Positions 1-10,476 of a stretch of 64,000 nt of DNA are shown piece after piece (the stretch's first letter is position 1; each line of letters opens with the position of its first letter). Below the pieces are notes generated by a model. The model was not told the DNA's origin, did not search any database, and worked only from the letters and a program-made list of their open reading frames with translations. A program made the position numbers and the translations under genes. Source of the DNA: Diabrotica undecimpunctata (Eukaryota > Arthropoda > Insecta > Coleoptera > Chrysomelidae); the NCBI RefSeq assembly GCF_040954645.1, contig NC_092810.1, positions 67,764,660 through 67,828,659 on the forward strand, given 5' to 3'.

Positions 1-1182
1 CGTAACAATTTTCTTCATCATATTGTCTTTGCAAAGCGGATAAATCCCAGACCCACTAAACTCACCGATCGCATTAGCTCTTGACAGACATCCAGAATTT
101 TCTAGCTTTTTCATAAGCGAAGGAAAAACCAATTTGTCAACATTCTTGTAGCCAGTCTCTTGATAGTATTCTCGTAGAACTCCCCTCCAGGACTGTTTAA
201 CTGCTTTGTACACACCAACATCCAAAGACTGCACAAGGTGTGACGTGTGAGCTAGCAAGCAGAATATTTCTACGTTATTCTCAACAGCTGCTTCTACAAG
301 TTCTAAAGATATGTGCGAGTTATGACCATCGAGAATTAATAATTTCGTTCCTTCGTATTTTGAAGTTTCTGGTACAAAACAGCTTATGAATCAATCAAAA
401 AATTGAGCCGATTCCATCCAGCCAGATGGGGAACAGTTGTAACGAGCATTGGCGGGACCATTAACACACCAAGTATGGTACAGGTGCAACCCTTTGTAAT
501 TAATGAACATCGGCAAAAAATCACCAATGGCATTGCAGCACATTAGAACTGTGTATGTAGCTTTTGTAGAACTGGCAACTAATTTATTTGGATTACGACT
601 TCCTCTCCCGGTTTGAAATCCGGTCTAATCGCAGTTAAATATATTTTGTGGTTTGGTCTGTAAGCCACATCAATTAACAACCAACTCTAGTTTTTGATAA
701 AAGTCCTCCATCACTTCGTGTGATCCTGCCATTGCCCTGTTTTTCGGCAGGTTTTGCGCTACCCTTCTACTGGTTTCATGAGACCATCTTCTTTCAAACA
801 TCAGGCACCAGTCTGCACCTGGCATACCATTGGCAAATGGATTGAGCCGATCCATTCGCCTAACGTAATCTTGTACGCAACGTTGTAGTTGAAATCGATC
901 GAAAACATAACCCCACTCTCCCAGTTTTACCAATGAATGAACCAAAAGCTCTTCCTCTTGATGTGTAAGAACTGTTGGTCTACCAACATTCTTGCATTTT
1001 ATCCCCTTCACATGATTTAATAACGTTGTTCTATTAATACCATGACGTTCTGCCGATCTTTTACAACTTTCGCCATTTTTCACTTCTTCAACTGCTTTCT
1101 TCATTTCTTCACTATCATATTTCTTATAACTTCGGGCATCAGGGCGCCTGGGTTTCTTGGAACGGGGCATCTGAAACCACAA
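1..1182 (-). pseudogene. pogo/Tigger-like (CENP-B type) DDE transposase, degenerate and cut by the window edge
   Basis: The N-terminal part (670-1182) is open for 170 aa. It has a psq-type helix-turn-helix (RTTLLNHVKG) followed by a CENP-B/Tc5-type DNA-binding region (PTVLTHQEEELLV to WCLMFERRW). The reading continues below 670 after in-frame stops: a stop falls just after ELVVN and another replaces the residue after the D of the catalytic D-x-TGF motif. Further on, LLILDGHNSHIS (about 310-350) is the second catalytic Asp block of DDE_1 transposases. The family cuts and pastes DNA in the nucleus. At least two stops mean this copy is dead. The rest of the DDE domain runs off the left edge. Family assignment is firm; the exact clade is not. 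Confidence 0.85.
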
Positions 1183-1700
1183 AGATCATTCTGTAGGTGA
1201 CACTTTTGGTCCAGGGGTAAGATTGACACTTTCATTCTTAAACCAGCTGGCAACATTGACACTGTCAATGTTCACATCAAGGCTAACTTTGACACTGTCA
1301 ATTTTAACCTATAAACGGAAAGTGCAGAAAAAAGCTGTTTACAACAACAGTGTGTTCTAATATTAAAAACTATAAGTGGTAATTGATTAAATACCATCCA
1401 CTTACCTTGTTCAGCTAAATTACGTTTTTGAAACGGCCGTTTGTTGAAAGTTCCTTTAGCACAAAATTCACGTGCCACCATCCGTTGACTCATGAGAAGA
1501 CATTTTGAAAAGAGTGTTGCCGGAGTCTCAGCACTTCGCTGTTAGATGGCGCTTGAGTAGGAGTATTTATAGATACCTTTACATTGGCGTTATCTTTATT
1601 AGCAGACGAACAGAAAACTAAATTCAAACAAATGTCAATGTTGTACCAGTGTCAATGTTGGTCCGCGTTACCTTATACTTACGACGGAAGATTCAACCAA
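1183..1700. repeat. Flank of the pogo-like element with TTGACA-type palindromes
   Basis: No gene is supported here. A perfect 10+1+10 bp palindrome sits at 1252-1272 and a related shorter one (TTGACA-C-TGTCAA) at 1289-1301. The half-motif GTGTCAATGTTGGTCC recurs near 1640-1655. Their position just 5' of the transposase suggests subterminal binding sites or terminal repeats of the same element, but I cannot place the element end. Confidence 0.35.
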
Positions 1701-2004
1701 ATGTGGATGATTTACATCCAACCAAATATGAATTTTTAACTACTTGCTAGCTCCGCTACTTCAAAGACTATTATTTTGTGCGAGCTGGATTGTGGAAGAG
1801 CAACGTACCAGGTTTATTTATTTATTGAGCGTATGGCTTATATCACAGAATAGGTAATAAATTTACATTTATACATTATATGTAATACATAACAAACATA
1901 TGTCCAATTTTTTATATATTCTATCGACTCTTCGGTTGCCATTACGAAGTCTGTATGCTCTGCGTGTCCAGTCTTGCATTATGTGCCTGATCGTGTTTCT
2001 CGAA

Positions 2005-2094
2005 GCGCCGCCACAATATATTCACAGTATATTGTTAATAAAGAATTCTTTTAGCAATATACTGTGGTATATTGTTATTAAACTGTGGCGCCGC
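2005..2094. repeat. Imperfect hairpin with GC-rich tips
   Basis: An 11-bp GC-rich arm (2005-2015) pairs with 2084-2094 with one mismatch. An inner 14-bp arm (2023-2036) pairs with 2053-2066. It lies just beyond the 3' end of the LINE at 2.2 kb and may be a small foldback element. Confidence 0.4.
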
Positions 2095-2189
2095 AATCAC
2101 AAGAAAGCGAGAGAAGTTTACCCATCTGTAGAGTGAGTCGGCGCGTCTTCCGCGGTTTGTTCTGATTCGATTAAGGGCTGCCCAAATCT

Positions 2190-4260
2190 TACTTCTTCTT
2201 CACGTGCCATCTCCGCGACGGAGGTTGGCAATCATCATGGCTATTCTGATCTTAGATGCTGCTGCTCTGAATAGTTCAATTGATGTGCATCCGTACCATT
2301 CCCTCAAGTTACGCGACCATGAGATTCTTCTTCTTCCTACACTTCTCTTGCCCTGGATTTTCCCTTGTATAATCAATTGAAGTAGGTTGTATCTCTCATT
2401 ACGCATAACATGCCCCAGGTATTGCAGCTTTCGTGTCTTGATGGTTTCCAATACTTCCATTCTTTTGTTGATTCTTCTCATGACTTCGTTGTTTGTTACA
2501 TGCTCGGTCCATGATATCTTCAGGATTCTTCTATACACCCACATTTCAAATGCTTCCAACTTTTTAGCAGTCGACGTGTTAAGTGTCCATGCTTCTATCC
2601 CATAAAGCAGAGTCGAGAAAATATAACACCTTGCCAGCCTAACTCTCAAGTCCAATTTTAGTTTTCTTGCACAAAGTACCTTTCTCATTTTATTGAAGTT
2701 TGTACGTGGTTTCTCTATTCGAACTTTGATTTCTTTGCAGTAATCGTTTGTGTGATTAATTATTGTGCCAAAATAGTGGTAGTTTTCAACTTGTTCTAAA
2801 GCACTACCGTTAATTATCAGGCTTTCACCATTATTTTGGGATTTTGATATCCTCATAAATTTGGTTTTCTTGATGTTTATTGATAATCCATATTCTTCTC
2901 CATACTCAACTATCTTGTTCATTAGCTTTTGGAGGTCTTGGAGGTTGTCTGTTATTATGATAGTATCGTCTGCATATCTAATGTTGTTAATTGGTGTTCC
3001 ATTGACCTTGATTCCTGCTGTTTCTCCCTCAAGAGCTCTTTTCATAATTTCTTCAGAGTATGCATTGAATAGTAGTGGTGACAATACACACCCCTGTCGC
3101 ACTCCTCTTTTAACTTCGAACTCTTCTGATGTGTGTTCATTAATGCGTACGTGTGCCTGCTGTTTATAATATAGATTTGTTATAATTCGAAGGTCATTGT
3201 GTTGTAGTTGTTTTGCTTTGAGGATGTCCATTAGCTCTTTGTGGCGGACTTTGTCGAAAGCTTTGTTGTAGTCTATGAAACAGACGTACATATCTTGGTT
3301 TACATCCAAGCATCTCTGGATTAGTACGTTGAATGCAAATAGAGCTTCACGGGTACCTACGCCATTACGGAATCCAAATTGAGTTTCTTCAATATACATA
3401 TCAAGTGTTTTGTAAATGTGTTTATGAATGATCTTTAAAAACAATTTAAGTGTGTGAGACATCAGGCTTATGGTACGGTGGTCGGTGCATTCTCTAGCAT
3501 TTTTCTTTTTTGGGAGACAAATGAATGTTGAGGTTAACCATTCGTTGGGTATGTCACCCGATTGATAAATTTTATTAAAAAGCTTTAAAAGGACAACAAT
3601 GTACTCATTTTCTATTATTTTAAGGATATCAATAGGCAGTTGATCTGGCCCCGGGCTTTTTCCGTTTCTGGTGTTCTTTAGTGCATACAGTATTTCTTCC
3701 TTTATAATTTCTACACTTGTTTCTCTGTCCTCAAAAGACAAGTCTTGTGGGGTTCCTCTTTCGTCGTCGAAGAGCTCTTGCATATACTCTTCCCATCGTT
3801 TTAGTTTTTCGTCAGTCGTTATCATAGTATTTCCATTTTTATCTAAAAGAGTTGTGTTGTGGTTTCTTTTTTGCAGTCCTGCCATTTCTTTAACCTTTTT
3901 ATGTATGTTGAATAGGTCGTATTTGTTCTGAAGATCCTCTATCTCTTTACATTTTTCCTCATAGTAAGTTTGTTTTGTCTCTCTTATCTTTTTCTGATTT
4001 CGTTGTTAATGATTTTGTAATTGTGACTGTCTTTGTTCTTGGCTTGTCTTCGTTGTTCCATCATGCCAAGTATCTCGTCGGTCATCCAATTGTCTTTCCT
4101 TCGTGTCGGTTCTTTTAATTTCCCTTTGCATGGAGCGAGGAGGCAGTTTTTTAGTGTTTCCCATTGTTCGTTTATCTCGTAATTGTTAGTATCTAATTTA
4201 TCAAAGTTTTCGTATATTTTCTGTTGAAGTTTGATTTTTATATCAACTTCTTTCAGTTTT
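2190..4260 (-). mobile_element. 5'-truncated RTE-like non-LTR retrotransposon
   Basis: The body of a LINE on the minus strand. It contains the reverse transcriptase (2200-3885) and, further upstream, the linker between endonuclease and RT (readable at about 4000-4260, WMTDEILGMMEQRRQ and following). A frameshift and a stop near 3997 separate the linker from the RT frame. No endonuclease domain is visible upstream, so the copy is 5'-truncated, as is usual for LINEs. A related C-terminal piece lies at 19694-20205. Confidence 0.8.
2200..3885 (-). CDS. Reverse transcriptase of an RTE-like LINE
   Basis: A 561-aa open frame. Visible RT motifs in order: the fingers block GKSPGPDQLPIDILK (about residue 75), TQFGFRNGVGTREALFAF (about 165), the palm block CFIDYNKAFDKVRHKEL with the first catalytic Asp, RGVRQGCVLSPLLFN, and the catalytic YADD box IRYADDTIIITDN. 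The C-terminal half carries the family's LLYGIEAWTL and RRILKISWTEHVTN blocks and ends RRGDGT. It would copy element RNA into DNA at a nicked target. The RT frame is intact, but the element lacks an endonuclease, so this copy is probably immobile. The start codon given is only the first Met after an upstream frameshift. Confidence 0.85.
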   Translation of the reverse strand: MAGLQKRNHNTTLLDKNGNTMITTDEKLKRWEEYMQELFDDERGTPQDLSFEDRETSVEIIKEEILYALKNTRNGKSPGPDQLPIDILKIIENEYIVVLLKLFNKIYQSGDIPNEWLTSTFICLPKKKNARECTDHRTISLMSHTLKLFLKIIHKHIYKTLDMYIEETQFGFRNGVGTREALFAFNVLIQRCLDVNQDMYVCFIDYNKAFDKVRHKELMDILKAKQLQHNDLRIITNLYYKQQAHVRINEHTSEEFEVKRGVRQGCVLSPLLFNAYSEEIMKRALEGETAGIKVNGTPINNIRYADDTIIITDNLQDLQKLMNKIVEYGEEYGLSINIKKTKFMRISKSQNNGESLIINGSALEQVENYHYFGTIINHTNDYCKEIKVRIEKPRTNFNKMRKVLCARKLKLDLRVRLARCYIFSTLLYGIEAWTLNTSTAKKLEAFEMWVYRRILKISWTEHVTNNEVMRRINKRMEVLETIKTRKLQYLGHVMRNERYNLLQLIIQGKIQGKRSVGRRRISWSRNLREWYGCTSIELFRAAASKIRIAMMIANLRRGDGT

Positions 4261-4479
4261 CAAACATCTATTTTTGGAGTTCTTTGTGGTTTTCTAATAC
4301 GTTTAAGCTTAAGCGTGACATTAGCGATTAGTGGGTTCAAATCCGCCAAATCTTACGGGGACGTTCAAATCCGTCAGGTTTTAATCCAGATTTTCAATAC
4401 AGCAGACTATGTTAATGCGGATCTGTCTTACTTTTCCCTTTCTTCTCTTCATCGGTCATTTAAGTCAAAATTAGAATGA

Positions 4480-5640
4480 TGTAGCTTGAGCGGATTTCAG
4501 GGGAGGTAACCTGGATCGGGAATCTCATTGTGGACTAGAAGTTGACGATTATCCATAATTTTGTTGTACTCTTTAAAGAAAAACGTACCAGGTTATTATC
4601 CGATACTTTGAACAAATTATTATTTTTTAATACCAATTACAATTTGGCTTTAAAGTCTGTAGTTTTACTACAAACAGTTTAAGAGATGTTACTTTTTATC
4701 GGTATTATTTTTGAAATTGTATGCACAAATATAGTTTCAAACAGCCAACTAGAAGATTTAAAAAACTCTCCGACATACATCGATTTTTTTAGTTACCTTT
4801 TCATTACATTTGGATTAAACCTAAATTATGCATTTTATATAACGTGACTCGTGACTAATGTGTGAATTACGTGTTCTTGAGCGGGACTCAATATACTAAC
4901 TTATGTTCGTGAGTAAAATTAAATAACCGTGAGCGAAAGTGATCACAAATGGAACAGCACTAACGTGCTCATCTCTAATTATGAGCCCAACGTTCGTCTA
5001 TTACCTTATATGGTGTCATACTGCATGAGCTCCGTTGCGTAGCCCTCCTAATGCATCCTACACTCGTCTATTAGTCCGTCAACTTTTGACAAATCTACAG
5101 TTTTTCGAGTGTTACCTAGGTTTGCATTGCACCATCTTTTCTTTACTATATATACTTTTTAAATTTTTCAAAACGGATTTTTTTATCTCTAATACAGGAT
5201 GCATAAAACCTTTACATAAAGATAAAGCTGGCAACACAAGGTCCTCATTAGCTTACTCAACAGTAAAAGATACCTTTAAATTAAAATAAATAATAATGTA
5301 ACCATCAAAAATAAAACCATCTGCAATGTAGGGATGTTGATGTAAAATTTTCTTCTGTTTCAAATTATTGGTCAAACGACTAGTCTTATTTTATGAAAAA
5401 CCATTAGGTACAGCAATTTACTTTAGTACTTCTTTAGGCGGTGAAACATTAGCAGTCGATATTTTACCGACAATCCAAACCGTTGCAAATTAATGTAATA
5501 GATACAACTATATTTAAAACAAGTCATATCACCTATATAATGCCATTGATGAATCAATTAATCACTTTTCTAATAAAAAAGAAACACTAAAAATCAATAG
5601 AAAATCAGGCAACACTACCATTTTGTATTGTGAAATGCCA
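4480..5640. other. No recognisable gene
   Basis: AT-rich sequence with only short open frames on either strand. I see no domain, splice pattern or repeat border that supports a feature. Confidence 0.5.
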
Positions 5641-5650
5641 CGCAGTTTAA

Positions 5651-6127
5651 CCCTTTCAGTGACAGCGTCTCCCTAAGAGGACACAAGCTTAATAAGCATC
5701 ATATTGCCGAATAGTGGTATTTAACCTTACGAAATAACATGTTCCCTGTAAAAAGACCCAAGAATGTTCCCATTTATGAATGATGATGCTACCTAGGAGC
5801 GAACGAAGAACCATTGACATAAAGTTGATTACGACAGTTCGCGCGAATTTTCCAACCTGCATACATGTGTAAATTTGTCATTGATTTAAACTGATATTGT
5901 AGAATTATAAACTGAAATCTATATACAACTCGTTTGATTGTAACCACCTAACCACCAGTGATCACCTAAAGTAACTTTGTCCGTATAGAAGGGCATTGAA
6001 TAAATCAAAAACCAAAAGGGCTATATCCAAATTATATGTTTTAAAAATTTTTAAAAAAAATAATAGAAAAAGGCTGGAAAGTTTCAGATTTGTATTTGTA
6101 TTATTTCTTGTAGTGCGACTGAAAGGA
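5651..6127. mobile_element. Candidate TTAA-flanked MITE (piggyBac-like ends)
   Basis: The left end reads TTAA then CCCTTTCAGTGAC (5647-5663). The right end, read on the minus strand, is TTAA then TCCTTTCAGTCGC (TTAA at 6128-6131). Thirteen-bp ends match at 10 positions and both sides carry TTAA, the target of piggyBac-type elements. The 477 bp between have no coding potential, so this would be a non-autonomous element. TTAA is common in AT-rich DNA, which tempers the call. Confidence 0.5.
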
Positions 6128-6301
6128 TTAAATTAAATAAGTTTTAATTTGTTTCTCTATTATTTTAGTTTAAACGTATTCTAATTATACACCAATTCGC
6201 CGACCCAACTTGGAGAAAAATTAAGCACTGAAATGTACTACACTTATTAATCAATAATAGTCTTAAAACATTTGTCTTTTATGTATTTAAAATAACGGTC
6301 G

Positions 6302-6304
<3 letters not shown>

Positions 6305-6382
<78 letters not shown>
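6305..6382. repeat. (AT)39 dinucleotide microsatellite
   Basis: An uninterrupted AT run of 78 bp. It is self-complementary, likely polymorphic, and prone to sequencing and assembly length error. Confidence 0.98.
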
Positions 6383-6385
<3 letters not shown>

Positions 6386-6708
6386 GGATACTGCGAAGCA
6401 CAATTCAAAAGCTTCAAATTATTTGTTTAGCATACTGATTTTCAATGTCCATTTTTCGTTCCTTATAATAGGTTATACCAAGCATAGCATCTTAGAACCC
6501 CCTCAAGAATATACATTGATATGGAGATGATATTTATAACTGTCCCGTTCAAACTTTAAAGACAAAATATGGCCAGCAGCATCTAAATCGGGTTTTCTAA
6601 AGTCAGCTAAAAGTTCGATATCAAAAGCAAGAATTTGAAGCCGATATTAAAAGATTATTGCATTTGCCGTACCCTTAGGCACCTAAAGATTTTCTGGAAC
6701 ACATTGAT

Positions 6709-7025
6709 CATCGAGCAAAAAGACAAAAGAGGGAATGTAAAGGTAGTGGGGGCAAAAATATTGTTAGACAGGAAGTGCCATCTTGAGAGGCCAAATTAAA
6801 CAAGGAAAGAGAGTCTTTCTTTGTTTAAGAAATCAAATTTAGTTGGGTTATGTTATTATTTGTCCCAACTGTCACATGAAAACTATTTTATAGCTACTGT
6901 TAATAAGTGTCGGAAAATTTAAATTTGGCGCATTCGCATTTCCGGATATGTCCGCCATCAGAGGCCACTTTTTTGGTTGCCTTTTCATAACAATTAGATT
7001 CCCTCTTTTGTCTTTTTGCTCGATG
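6709..7025. repeat. Inverted repeat with 28-bp arms
   Basis: The arm at 6709-6736 is an exact reverse complement of 6998-7025. The 261-bp spacer has no recognisable product. One arm lies in a 64-codon minus-strand frame (6872-7066) that resembles no family I know. It may be a foldback element remnant or a local inverted duplication. Confidence 0.8.
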
Positions 7026-7734
7026 ACATTGATACAGACATTCATAGGTGGACTACTTGATGTCAAAATGCAACAAGCTCTCCGATTGTAGGTTATTCCA
7101 CGAATATACGACTGTTTTGCCTTATTGCAACAACGAATATTTTACTGTGCGAGTAGAAGTATGAAAGTCAATTGGTCTAATCATTATTCCAATAAAAGTG
7201 ATCTACTGTTAGTATGACATCTAAACTAAAATTATTTCAGATAATAGGTGTTCAGATAGACGCAAAATTTATTGTGAAATTTAATCCGAAAATAACAAAA
7301 ATTTTTACGCAAACGCTCCGACAAATAAATACAATGACGTCTATAAAGCCAAATGTGTTCATCAGACATTTGAGCTGGTTTTCGGTGAAATGTAAACACC
7401 AAAGAGGCATGCCGGGTTTCTTTGATATTACACTATTTTATTACTTTATTAGGTACTACAACTGTAATAAAAAGAAATATACTATTTTTAATGTAAAGGA
7501 AAATAAATTGGCAAAACGATGGTTCAGAAACCAAAAAAAATCTATTTCACTGTTAGTTTTAAATATTTGTTTTTGAGTGGATGTAATCTTAAAAGTTCCG
7601 AAAGTAACGAGTATAACATACCGGCTATTGATAGTTAAAGTACCGAGTCGTTACAGATATTAAAAAGTATCTAAAATTTACATACAGTTTCATATATCGC
7701 CGACTGATTTTAGTTTTAAAAACCGTCCGTATAG
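7026..7734. other. No recognisable gene
   Basis: One open frame of 120 codons on the plus strand (7214-7576) is Lys/Ile/Asn-rich with no recognisable domain, so I do not call it a gene. Confidence 0.4.
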
Positions 7735-7772
7735 AGGTGTCCGGTGAAGAGAGGTGTCCGTTAAGAGAGAGT
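7735..7772. repeat. Repeated GAGGTGTCCG motif, possible terminal repeat of a pogo/Tigger-type element
   Basis: GAGGTGTCCG occurs twice in close succession (GAGGTGTCCGGTGAAGA, then GAGGTGTCCGTTAAGAGA). On the minus strand this reads CTCTCTTAACGGACACCTC, a style of end I associate with Tigger-like elements. I could not find the partner end, so this is suggestive only. Confidence 0.3.
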
Positions 7773-8630
7773 TTAATGTAGTGTATTTGTTTATTGAAGC
7801 CAATAATGCCGAGACGTGTTTTAGATGTAGACAGGATAGCGACGACAGTGATTATGGCTGTGAATCTGATGGTTAAATTATGAATAGTTTTAGGAGAATA
7901 AAAGAATAAGTAAGTTTTTTTAACACTAATTGAATATTCGACTAAATAAATTACACTATTTAATCACTTAAGTATACTATGTTACCCTTCGTTTAAATCA
8001 CTTAATTCAAAAACCAACTTGTTTACAATACTAAACTCAACGATAGTAATTATATACTTCAAAATCTGAAATATACTGAACTGTTTTATAAACTATCAAC
8101 TCTATATTATTTATATCATGACTTCATATTTAAATCTAAGGTTTATATCTGTCATAACAGTATTTTAAAAATGGGGAGAATTTACTATTGTACAATTCAG
8201 CACATTGGACCATTTAAATCGATACCTTAAACTCAATTTAAAACAGTCGTATATTCGTGGAATTGAGTATACATCACAAAACGCTAGATGAAGCACTAAT
8301 CACAGCCCAGGTGTATGAAGCGGCAAAAAGTATTTGCAGATCTCGCCCAAAACATCCTAGTTTTCATGTCCTGTGTCCTATGTATATATGTCCTTTTGGA
8401 ATTCAAAACTTTTTGTAAGAAAACGCGCATACAAAACAGTATCTCTCTGGTTCCTAAGCCATTTCTAAACACAAATTTCTTATCACCTATTCAGCTTTCG
8501 CATAGAAGAAATATTCGGTTCTGCAGAATTCGTAAAAATATCTTAGAATGTGACTTGCCAAACTGATCAGACTAAAGTCGCAGCATTTGGTGGATCAGTC
8601 AAACTTCAGTGTTATGAACAGTGACGCGAC
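7773..8630. other. No recognisable gene
   Basis: AT-rich sequence with short open frames only (longest 83 codons at 8315-8566, no recognisable motif). Confidence 0.4.
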
Positions 8631-8633
8631 GCC

Positions 8634-8768
8634 AACCAATATTCTGGTATTGTTGCTTCGTTGTAAATTTTATTAAAGAAATCAGTTAAATAGGTAATCA
8701 TTTCCTCGTCCAAAAACATAAGCAGCTCAGCAGGGATTTGATCTGATGCAGGAGCCTTAATATTTTTG
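8634..8768 (-). pseudogene. RTE-like LINE reverse-transcriptase fragment
   Basis: The minus strand reads KNIKAPASDQIPAELLMFL, then a block ending FFNKIYNEATIPEYWL. This is the finger region at the N-terminus of RTE-type reverse transcriptases (compare GKSPGPDQLPIDILK in the LINE at 2.2 kb). Only about 45 residues remain and the frame breaks on both sides. Confidence 0.75.
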
Positions 8769-8960
8769 GCTTGCTGTGTTGCCTTTTTACTTCTGATTTT
8801 AATATATTGCGACCCCTATCTATCTCAATTTCACAAATAGTATGTATATGGTTAACATTTTCTCTAGGAACATCGTGATCTTCTCTCATTTCACGTTCCC
8901 TCACATTGTTGTTTGTGATCGGACAAGTGAAAATTGTTTCGGGAGGTATATGTCATAACA

Positions 8961-9168
8961 ATTAATTACTATTTAAATGGGAATAAGCCACAATTAAAGG
9001 TTAAAATACGTTTATTGACGTTTCAATTTCCACTTCGGAAATCGTTCTGAAAGAAGTGGAAATTGAAACGTCAATAAACGTATTTTAACCTTTAATTGTG
9101 GCTTATTCCCATTTAAATAGTAATTAATTTAAAATGCCACAAGAAAATAGCTTCAGAACAATGTCATA
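8961..9168. mobile_element. Foldback MITE, copy 1 (76-bp perfect arms)
   Basis: 8961-9036 is the exact reverse complement of 9053-9128 with a 16-nt loop. A non-palindromic tail (GCCACAAGAAAATAGCTTC and following, to about 9168) is shared with the copies at 21206 and 27092, so the element is larger than its hairpin. No coding capacity. The perfect arms suggest recent insertion or gene conversion. Confidence 0.85.
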
Positions 9169-9169
9169 A

Positions 9170-9739
9170 AAACATTCGTCGATGGTACTGTTTGCGTTTG
9201 GTATTTTCATTATTTTGTATATTTTGTTGTGATAAACTGCCAAAGCGGTTTTGTCAGCAAAAAAGTATTAATTATATATTTGTTGATTCTCGTAGAAGTA
9301 TATTGGTCGACTGGTTACAAAAGGTTAAGAAATAAATGCTAAATTTAATATCGATCTGTTACAAAGTCAAACTGATAGGATATCATTTTGATAAAGAATA
9401 AAGTGCTTAAATACACGTCAATGAATTGGGTTTTGAAATATTTCATTGTCCCTATTCCTTGGGTTAAACTCCCAGTGATGACCATATGTCTCGAAAGATG
9501 AGAAAATGGCTCAGTGGTAAGATAATTTCGTCTAATTCAGAGGTAATAACTGACTCATTGACCTATAAAGACTTTGCTTATTTGGAATATAGTTGTCTAA
9601 GTGTGTTGCGCGAACACACCACTACAAAAAAAAATAAAGTTTTATGTCCAACAAAACTTCCATTTTCTTTGTTACGACCATATAGTGTTCATTATTCCTC
9701 AGAATCTCTATCAAAAATCGTGAGCGTATAATATTTAAA
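9170..9739. other. No recognisable gene
   Basis: Unique-looking AT-rich sequence between the foldback MITE and the poly(A) end of the Jockey-like LINE. No supported feature. Confidence 0.4.
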
Positions 9740-9987
9740 TTTTTTTTTTTTTTTTTTTTATTAACATTTAAGATTTTTACAATCTGTTTTGCAGTGAAAA
9801 CAATAAGTAAAATTTTTTGTCTTTACATGACAGAGAGATGTAAGGTCCAGTGACCAAATCATCACGACACAAATTGGCTTTTTACCGGTAGGATGCGCAC
9901 ATACACTGATACGCGAGCACTAAAAGCGGCACTGATCACAATGGCTGGGTGCTGTTGAAGGCGTAACTCCCACTGCTGTATGCTCTG

Positions 9988-10476
9988 TCAGGATAGGTGA
10001 GGTAGGTCCAAGGGGTCATGTCGCTTCAATCTCTTCGCTTGTTGGTTGTTGAGAAGATTGTGTGCCAGGGTATTAGGATGCACCCGCAACCTGTTTTGAT
10101 ATTGTTCAGAAGTTTTTTTGCACTCTTCAGAGACTGTTAGTACCTGAAGATCTCTATGTATTGCATCATTCTGGATATACCAAGGTGCATTAGCGATTGT
10201 TCTCAGAGTTTTGGATTGGAATCTTTGTATTATCATAATATTAGATTTGCTAGCTGAACCCCAGAGCTGTGAGCCATATGTCCAAATGGGTTTTATTATT
10301 GTATTGTATATCAGCAGCTTGTTGTCAATCGATAGGTGAGAGTTTTTTCCCAACATCCAGTAAAGTTTTCTGTATAAAATTCCCAATTGAAGCCTTTTCG
10401 TCCATATATGTTTGGTCCAAGTTAGACGTTTGTCAAGGTGAATACCTAAGTATTTTACGTCATGCTTTTGGGGCAA
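9988..10476 (-). pseudogene. C-terminal part of Jockey-like ORF2, after a frameshift
   Basis: This frame carries the region after the RT palm: DVKYLGIHLDKRLTW, then a thumb-like segment with YGSQLWGSASKSN and RFQSKTLRTIANAPWYIQND, ending near the element's 3' UTR. These blocks are typical of Jockey RT C-termini. In an intact element it would be fused to the upstream frame; here a one-base shift between about 10477 and 10490 separates them. Confidence 0.85.

Noticed and set aside
1272..1493. 73-codon minus-strand frame next to the pogo-like transposase
   Set aside because: No recognisable motif; overlaps palindromic repeats.
7214..7576. 120-codon plus-strand open frame
   Set aside because: Biased to Lys, Ile and Asn as expected of AT-rich noncoding DNA, no domain or gene context.
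9486..9731. 81-codon plus-strand frame before the LINE poly(A) end
   Set aside because: No motif, no codon signal, sits in ordinary flank.
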